Positions 59,183-64,000 of a stretch of DNA of 64,000 nt are shown in pieces. Source of the DNA: Couchioplanes caeruleus (GTDB lineage: Bacteria; Actinomycetota; Actinomycetes; Mycobacteriales; Micromonosporaceae); assembly GCF_003751945.1 (NCBI RefSeq), contig NZ_RJKL01000001.1, positions 3,410,001 to 3,474,000 on the forward strand. The letters are read 5' to 3'. Within the stretch, counting starts at the first letter, position 1. Each line of letters opens with the position of its first letter. Position numbers and translations under genes: made by a program. A model generated the notes under the pieces. It saw nothing but the letters and a program-made list of their open reading frames with translations. It was not told the origin of the DNA and searched no databases.

Positions 59183-60663
59183 TGCTGTCACTCACGGGGA
59201 TCCGCAAGTCCTACGCCGGAGTCGAGGTGCTGCATGACATCGGCCTCGACGCCATCGGCGGAGAAGTAGTGGGGATTGTGGGCGCGAACGGCGCCGGCAA
59301 GTCCACGCTGATCAAAGTCCTCGCCGGAGCGACGAAGCGGGACGCCGGCGAGATCCGACTGGCCGGCGAGACCGTTGCGCTGGACAGCCCGGTCGAGGCG
59401 CGAGCCCTCGGCATCCGCACCGTCCACCAGGAACTCAGCCTGGTACCGGAGCTCAGCGTGACTGAGAACGTGCTTCTCGGCGATCTGCCGAAGAGCTACG
59501 GTCTCGTCAACTGGTCGGCAGCACACGCCAGGGCGACCACGCTGCTGTCCCGCACCGGCTTCACCGGCATCGCTACCCGCACCGCCGTGCGCCGGCTCTC
59601 GGTCCCCCGCCAGCAGATGGTGGAGATCGCCAAGGCGATGGCGAGCGAACCCCGCATTCTCGTCCTCGACGAGCCGTCCGCGGTGCTCGCCGGCGACGAC
59701 CTTGACCAGTTGTTCGCGCTCGTCCGTTCGCTGCGCGCCGACGGCGTACTGGTGCTCTACGTATCCCACCGCCTCGATGAGGTGATGGGGATCGCGGACC
59801 GCATCACGGTCATGAAGGATGGCCGGATCGCCGCCACCACGACACCGGCGGCGACCACCGAGGCGCAGATCGTGCGGCACATGGTGGGCCGCCGTCTCGA
59901 CCAGATCTACCCCGCCCGCCGCCCGACGCCCGGCCCCGAGTTGCTCAGCACCGAGCGGCTCAGCCGAGATGGCGCCTTCACCGATGTCTCGCTGCGGATC
60001 CGGGCCGGCGAGGTGGTGGGCATGTTCGGGCTGGTCGGCAGCGGTCGCAGCGAACTCGCCGAGTGTCTGTTCGGGGCGGTGTCGGTGAGCAGCGGCGAAG
60101 TGCGGTTGGCCGGGCGGCCGGCGCGGCTGCGTTCGCCGAAGGAGGCGATCGCCGCCGGCATCGCGCTGGTCACCGAGGACCGGCTGCGCACTGGACTCGT
60201 GCTCGGCCTCCCCGTCCGTGACAACGCCTCGCTGGCCATCATGACAGCCTTGTGCCGCAGAGGCCTGCTCGACCGACGTCGCCAGGCCGCGGCGGTGCAG
60301 AGCATGGTCGAGCGGCTGGACGTGCGGCCACGTGGCATCGGCCGCCTCGTGCGCCACCTCAGCGGCGGCAACCAGCAGAAGGTGGTGCTGGCGAAGTGGT
60401 TGCTGGCCAAGCCGAAGGTGCTCATCCTCGACGAGCCGACTCGTGGCGTGGACATCGCAACCCGCGTCGACCTCTACCGGATGATCGACGAGCTCACCCG
60501 AGCCGGTCTCGGCGTGCTGCTGATCTCGTCCGACCTGACCGAGATGCTGGGCATGGCGGACCGCGTGCTGGTCATGCGGGCCGGGCGGATCGCCGCTGAC
60601 CTGCCCAGCGCGGAGACCGACGAGGAAGAGCTGCTGGCGTACTCGATCGGGGTGGCGGCATGA
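59182..60663 (+). CDS. Sugar ABC transporter ATP-binding protein (RbsA-like, two ATPase domains)
   Basis: The 493-residue protein has two ABC domains. The first has Walker A VGANGAGKSTLIKVLAG, a degenerate signature (RRLSVPRQQMVEIAKAM) and Walker B RILVLDEPSAVLAG. The second has a degenerate Walker A (GLVGSGRSELAECLFG), the strong signature LSGGNQQKVVLAKWL, and VLILDEPTRGVD. This asymmetric pair is typical of ribose-type importers. It is coupled to the permease by a four-base overlap. Confidence 0.93.
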   Translation: MLSLTGIRKSYAGVEVLHDIGLDAIGGEVVGIVGANGAGKSTLIKVLAGATKRDAGEIRLAGETVALDSPVEARALGIRTVHQELSLVPELSVTENVLLGDLPKSYGLVNWSAAHARATTLLSRTGFTGIATRTAVRRLSVPRQQMVEIAKAMASEPRILVLDEPSAVLAGDDLDQLFALVRSLRADGVLVLYVSHRLDEVMGIADRITVMKDGRIAATTTPAATTEAQIVRHMVGRRLDQIYPARRPTPGPELLSTERLSRDGAFTDVSLRIRAGEVVGMFGLVGSGRSELAECLFGAVSVSSGEVRLAGRPARLRSPKEAIAAGIALVTEDRLRTGLVLGLPVRDNASLAIMTALCRRGLLDRRRQAAAVQSMVERLDVRPRGIGRLVRHLSGGNQQKVVLAKWLLAKPKVLILDEPTRGVDIATRVDLYRMIDELTRAGLGVLLISSDLTEMLGMADRVLVMRAGRIAADLPSAETDEEELLAYSIGVAA

Positions 60664-61646
60664 TCGGGCCGGTCATGCGCGCTCAGCCGGTAGTGTGCAC
60701 CGGTGGTGACGTCTCGCCGCGGTCGCGGTTCGACCGCAGCCAGCTGATCAACGGTAGCTTCGCGATCGTCTTCCTGGTGTTGTCGGTGGTCGCCGTGACG
60801 ACCACCGACTCATTTCTCACCGACGACAACCTGACCAATCTGCTGCGCCAGTCGGTCCCGACCGCCTTGCTCTCGCTCGGCATGCTGATGGTGATCCTCA
60901 CCGGTGGCATCGACCTGTCCGTCGGCTCGATCGTGGCCCTCACCGGCGTCATGGCGGCGGGGCTGACGGCCGATCTACCGGTGTCGGTCGCGATGGCGCT
61001 CGCTGTCGCGGTCGGGATCGCCTGCGGCGCGGTCAACGGTCTGCTGGTCGCCTGGTTCCGGTTGGCGCCGTTCGTGGTGACACTGGCGGCGCTCACCACG
61101 ATTCGTGGGCTGGCCTACGTCTACTCGGAGACTCCGATCACGCCGGCCAGCGCCGGCTTCCTGACGCTCGGCACCGGGTCGATCGGGCCGATCCCGTTCG
61201 CGACCGTCATCGTGGTCGCGCTGTTCGCGGCGGCCTGGGTCTTCCTCACCCGGACCACGGTGGGCCGCGCGATCGTGGCGATCGGCGGCAACCGTGAGGC
61301 GGTCCGGCTGGCCGGCGTCCACGTGCCGCGCCATGTGCTGTTGGCGTACCTGATCAGCGGGTTCTGCGCCGGCGTGGCCGGCGTGATCCTCGCCTCGCGG
61401 GTCGGTATCGCGCAGCCGAGCGTGGGCATCGCCTTCGAACTCAACGCCATTGCCGCCTGCGTGATCGGCGGCGCCAGCCTCGCGGGCGGCCGCGGCGGCG
61501 TCGTCGGCACGCTCGGCGGCGTCGTGTTGCTGGGCTTGATCGACAACCTGCTCACGCTCCACGACGTCCAGAGCTATTGGCAGCAGGTCCTCAAGGGCCT
61601 AATCATCGCTGTCGTCGTACTCGCACGGCGACGCGAGGACCTGTGA
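60660..61646 (+). CDS. Sugar ABC transporter permease (RbsC-like)
   Basis: The 328-residue membrane protein has about eight to ten helices and the BPD_transp_2 features DLSVGSIVALTGVMAAGL and GRAIVAIGGNREAVRLAGV, then AIAACVIGGASLAGGRGGVV. It forms the channel of the importer and probably works as a homodimer with the RbsA-like ATPase. Confidence 0.93.
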   Translation: MIGPVMRAQPVVCTGGDVSPRSRFDRSQLINGSFAIVFLVLSVVAVTTTDSFLTDDNLTNLLRQSVPTALLSLGMLMVILTGGIDLSVGSIVALTGVMAAGLTADLPVSVAMALAVAVGIACGAVNGLLVAWFRLAPFVVTLAALTTIRGLAYVYSETPITPASAGFLTLGTGSIGPIPFATVIVVALFAAAWVFLTRTTVGRAIVAIGGNREAVRLAGVHVPRHVLLAYLISGFCAGVAGVILASRVGIAQPSVGIAFELNAIAACVIGGASLAGGRGGVVGTLGGVVLLGLIDNLLTLHDVQSYWQQVLKGLIIAVVVLARRREDL

Positions 61647-61717
61647 TGTCCGGGATGGTCGTCAGTGTGCCGGCAGACGGACCACCCTTCGTCCCAACAA
61701 CGGAAGGGAAGCGGAAA

Positions 61718-62677
61718 ATGAGACGGCTGATCGCATTGGCGGCGGTCGGGGCATGTCTCTTCGGGACCGTGGCGTGCGGATCCGACGAGGGTGACGGCCC
61801 CGGATCCGATAGCCGCACGATCGGCATGGCGAACTTCACCCTGGGAGCGCCGTACTTCATCGGGATCTCCAAGACTGTCGAACGGGAGGGCGTCAAAGGC
61901 GGCGTAGAGGTGCCCGTCACCGACGCCAAGGGTGACGCCGCGGCATTGACTGCAAACGTCTCCGACCTGTTGGCCAGGGACGTCGACGGCATCATCATCT
62001 CCGGCGGTCCGCTGGAGGCCGCCCCGGCGGCCCTGGCCGCCATCAAACAGAAAGGCATCCCGGTCGTACTCGTCGACCGCAAGCTCAAATCCGGCGACTA
62101 CACCAGCTGGGTCGGGCCGGACAACGCCGCGATCGGCCAGCAGGACGGCACGTACATCAACAACAGGCTGAAGGGCCAGGGCAAGGTCGCGATCATCCGT
62201 GGCGGCCCGGCGGACAACTCCATCGGGCTGGCCCGGACCGGCGGCGTGACATCGGTGCTGCACCAGCAGCCAGGCATCGAACTGGTGGTGGCTCCGGAGT
62301 TCGGCGAGTGGAGCAGCGACGGGGGGCTCAAGGTGATGGAGAACCTACTTGCCCGGCACCGCGACATCACGGCCGTCTTCTGCGAGAACGACTCGATGTG
62401 TCTCGGCGCGCAGAAGGCCATCAGCGACGCGGGCCGTAGCAAGGACATCTTCCTGGCCGGTGTCGACGGTCAGAAGGAAGCGCTCGCCGCGATCAACGCC
62501 GGCACCAACTATGAGGTGACCGGTCTGAACAATGCGGTCGAGATGGGCAAGGCCGCCTATCAACGCCTCATCACACTGCTTGACGGTGGCAGCGTGGACA
62601 GGGACACGGTCGTGCCCTCGCCGATGATCACCAGGGAGAACGTCGGCCAGTACTACGATCCCAAGAGCGAGTTCTAG
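61718..62677 (+). CDS. Sugar-binding lipoprotein (RbsB-like)
   Basis: The 319-residue protein begins with a signal peptide and lipobox (LFGTVAC with Cys20), then a periplasmic-binding-protein type 1 fold. Conserved blocks are ISKTVEREGVKGGVEVPVTD, DVDGIIISGGPLEAAPAA, and IFLAGVDGQKEALAAINAGT. The ATG at 61718 has GGAAGGGAAG upstream. It binds a monosaccharide or polyol; the aldehyde dehydrogenase in the operon suggests that its catabolism includes an aldehyde step, but the sugar cannot be identified. Ends by overlapping a convergent gene by four bases. Confidence 0.93.
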   Translation: MRRLIALAAVGACLFGTVACGSDEGDGPGSDSRTIGMANFTLGAPYFIGISKTVEREGVKGGVEVPVTDAKGDAAALTANVSDLLARDVDGIIISGGPLEAAPAALAAIKQKGIPVVLVDRKLKSGDYTSWVGPDNAAIGQQDGTYINNRLKGQGKVAIIRGGPADNSIGLARTGGVTSVLHQQPGIELVVAPEFGEWSSDGGLKVMENLLARHRDITAVFCENDSMCLGAQKAISDAGRSKDIFLAGVDGQKEALAAINAGTNYEVTGLNNAVEMGKAAYQRLITLLDGGSVDRDTVVPSPMITRENVGQYYDPKSEF

Positions 62678-63882
62678 TCCCGCTGGTCCATCAGACGCTT
62701 CAGTTGGTCGGTGGCGATCCAGCTCAGCGTCGGGTCCGGGTCGTCCAGGTAGCGGCGCAGGACCGGCACGGCCGCTTCGGGGTCGAGGTGACGCAGGACG
62801 ACGGCGACCCGCTGGCGAACCACCGGGTCCGGGTCATCGGCGCGTGCGAGCACGAGCGGCGACCAGCGGGCCCGGTCGGTGACGCAGGCGAGCGCGCTGA
62901 CGCTGGCCGCCCGTACGGCCGGGTCCTCGTCGGCGGCGAGCGCGATGATCCGCTGCGCCGCTCGGGGGTCCGACTCGACGGCGCCGCCGAGGGCCTTGGC
63001 CGCCTCGACGCGCCGCTTGGGCGCCGGGTCGTCGGCGAGGGCCAGGAGCGGGTCGAGTGCGCTCGCTCCACCCGTGGCACCGAGGGACGCCTGGGCGCGT
63101 TCGCGGACGCCGCGATCGGGGTCTTCGACGAGGCGGTGCAGCAGCGTGATCGCCTCCGTCCCGCCGAGGCGCCCCAGCGCGTACGCGACCGCCGACCTGA
63201 TGCGTGGCGCCGGGTCGTCGGCAAGAGGGGTGAGCGCACCGACCGCGTCGTCCTTGCCCCGGTCCGCCAGGTAGCCGACGGCCGCCGCGCGGACGTCCTC
63301 GAACGGGGTCTGCAGTGCCTGCACCAGCGCCGCGTACGCCTCGGCGTGCCCGGGCTCCGCGACGGGGCGGGCCGGGATCGCCCGGCTCTTTGTCACCGTG
63401 TCGTCGAGCTTGGTGATGGCGCGGGACCGGACCTCCGGGTCGGGGTCCGACAGGGCCGCGGTCAGCAGGGGTACGGCCGGCGCGCCGGGCAGATAGGCCA
63501 ACGCCCGCAGTCCCGTCCGCCGCTCCTCGACGGTCTCGCCGGTGGCGAACGCGGTCGCCGTACACCGGCCGGCTTCGGGATCCGCGCGGAGCAACCCGGC
63601 GATCTCGCCGTACAAATTGTCCTGGTTGTCGCAAAGATCGCGGGTTGCGGCGCGCAGCAGGGCCGGCAGCGCCGACGGGCCGGCGATGGTGGCCAGGACG
63701 ACCGCGATCACGTCCCGGCCGAAGTCGTTCTCCTCGTCGAGGAACCGGTCCAGATGCTTGTGCAGCTCGGGCACCAGCGTGGTGTCGCCGGAGGCTCTGA
63801 GCGCGTCCATGGCCGTCTCCAGGACGTTGTGACTCTCCGCGGCGCGGACCACGTTCGCCAGGACGGCACGGGTGTCGATCAT
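62674..63882 (-). CDS. HEAT/PBS lyase-like repeat protein
   Basis: The 402-residue protein consists of about ten helical repeats of roughly 31 residues with the pattern of DPDPEVRSRAITKL, DPAPRIRSAVAYALGRLGG, DPDRGVRERAQASLGATGG, DPAPKRRVEAAKALGG and DPDPVVRQRVAVVLRHLD. Such repeats form protein-protein interaction scaffolds. No catalytic motif is present. It overlaps the sugar-binding protein gene tail to tail. Confidence 0.85.
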   Translation of the reverse strand: MIDTRAVLANVVRAAESHNVLETAMDALRASGDTTLVPELHKHLDRFLDEENDFGRDVIAVVLATIAGPSALPALLRAATRDLCDNQDNLYGEIAGLLRADPEAGRCTATAFATGETVEERRTGLRALAYLPGAPAVPLLTAALSDPDPEVRSRAITKLDDTVTKSRAIPARPVAEPGHAEAYAALVQALQTPFEDVRAAAVGYLADRGKDDAVGALTPLADDPAPRIRSAVAYALGRLGGTEAITLLHRLVEDPDRGVRERAQASLGATGGASALDPLLALADDPAPKRRVEAAKALGGAVESDPRAAQRIIALAADEDPAVRAASVSALACVTDRARWSPLVLARADDPDPVVRQRVAVVLRHLDPEAAVPVLRRYLDDPDPTLSWIATDQLKRLMDQRD

Positions 63883-63935
63883 CGCGCAACCTTGTCACAG
63901 CGAGTCAAGATTTCCGCGGCCTATCCTGGTACAAC

Positions 63936-64000
63936 ATGAGCCGCGTACCGTTGTCCGTCCTTGATCTCGCCACCGTGCGCGAGGGTCACGACAGCACCGA
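63936..64000 (+). CDS. LLM-class flavin-dependent oxidoreductase, N-terminus (cut by window edge)
   Basis: An ATG at 63936 begins MSRVPLSVLDLATVREGHDS, the common start of luciferase-like monooxygenases. TATCCT at about 63922-63927 may be its -10, giving a nearly leaderless transcript. Only 21 codons are inside the window. Confidence 0.6.
   Translation, partial: MSRVPLSVLDLATVREGHDST

Overview
The window is high-GC actinobacterial DNA. The gene order rpmG-hadA-hadB-tRNA(Trp)-secE-nusG, the L10 leader, several near-leaderless promoters and the protein sequences suggest a Micromonosporaceae-like organism (Actinoplanes/Micromonospora group). The genus is an inference from the sequence alone.

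Layout. 1-9.7 kb (minus strand): the S10 operon (rpsJ-rplC-rplD-rplW-rplB-rpsS-rplV-rpsC-rplP, cut by the window edge) and the str operon (rpsL-rpsG-fusA-tuf). 9.8-11.3 kb: two small membrane proteins and a methyltransferase. 11.4-28.6 kb: a biosynthetic gene cluster lying between rpsL and rpoC. 28.6-43.2 kb: rpoC, rpoB, rplL, rplJ, an ABC transporter, rplA, nusG, secE, tRNA-Trp, hadB, hadA, rpmG, tRNA-Met and tRNA-Thr. 43.2-64 kb: a GGDEF/EAL protein, a leaderless HTH gene, a sulfurtransferase, a gene-poor segment bracketed by copies of the yajQ 3' end, tRNA-Tyr, pseudogenes and mobile-element remains, a sugar ABC operon with a frameshifted aldehyde dehydrogenase, a HEAT-repeat protein and the start of a flavin oxidoreductase.

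Main discovery. The 11.4-28.6 kb cluster encodes a complete thiopeptide (pyridine-forming thiazolyl peptide) pathway: an RRE/E1-like partner protein, a fused E1-like/YcaO cyclodehydratase ending in a Pro-rich tail, two SagB-type azoline dehydrogenases, a LanB-type glutamylation protein, two stand-alone elimination/cycloaddition-type proteins, an alpha/beta hydrolase, a glycosyltransferase, an FkbM methyltransferase and an FAD monooxygenase. A 57-codon precursor gene sits at 23568-23741 (minus). Its leader ends in GHGMTEVGA, as in thiomuracin/GE2270-type leaders. Its core is SAGCCCCTCSCCCCPCG, with ten Cys, one Thr and only two Ser, spaced 1 and 10 as in 26-membered thiopeptides such as thiocillin and thiostrepton. 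This core matches no thiopeptide I can recall.

A second, linked observation. rplK (ribosomal protein L11), which normally lies between nusG and rplA, is missing. Only 77 bases, carrying an L1-binding-like hairpin, separate the two genes. L11 is part of the binding site of 26-membered thiopeptides, no 23S rRNA resistance methyltransferase is visible, and EF-Tu looks unaltered at two known GE2270 resistance positions. Loss or relocation of rplK is therefore a candidate self-resistance route; this is an inference to be tested on the whole genome.
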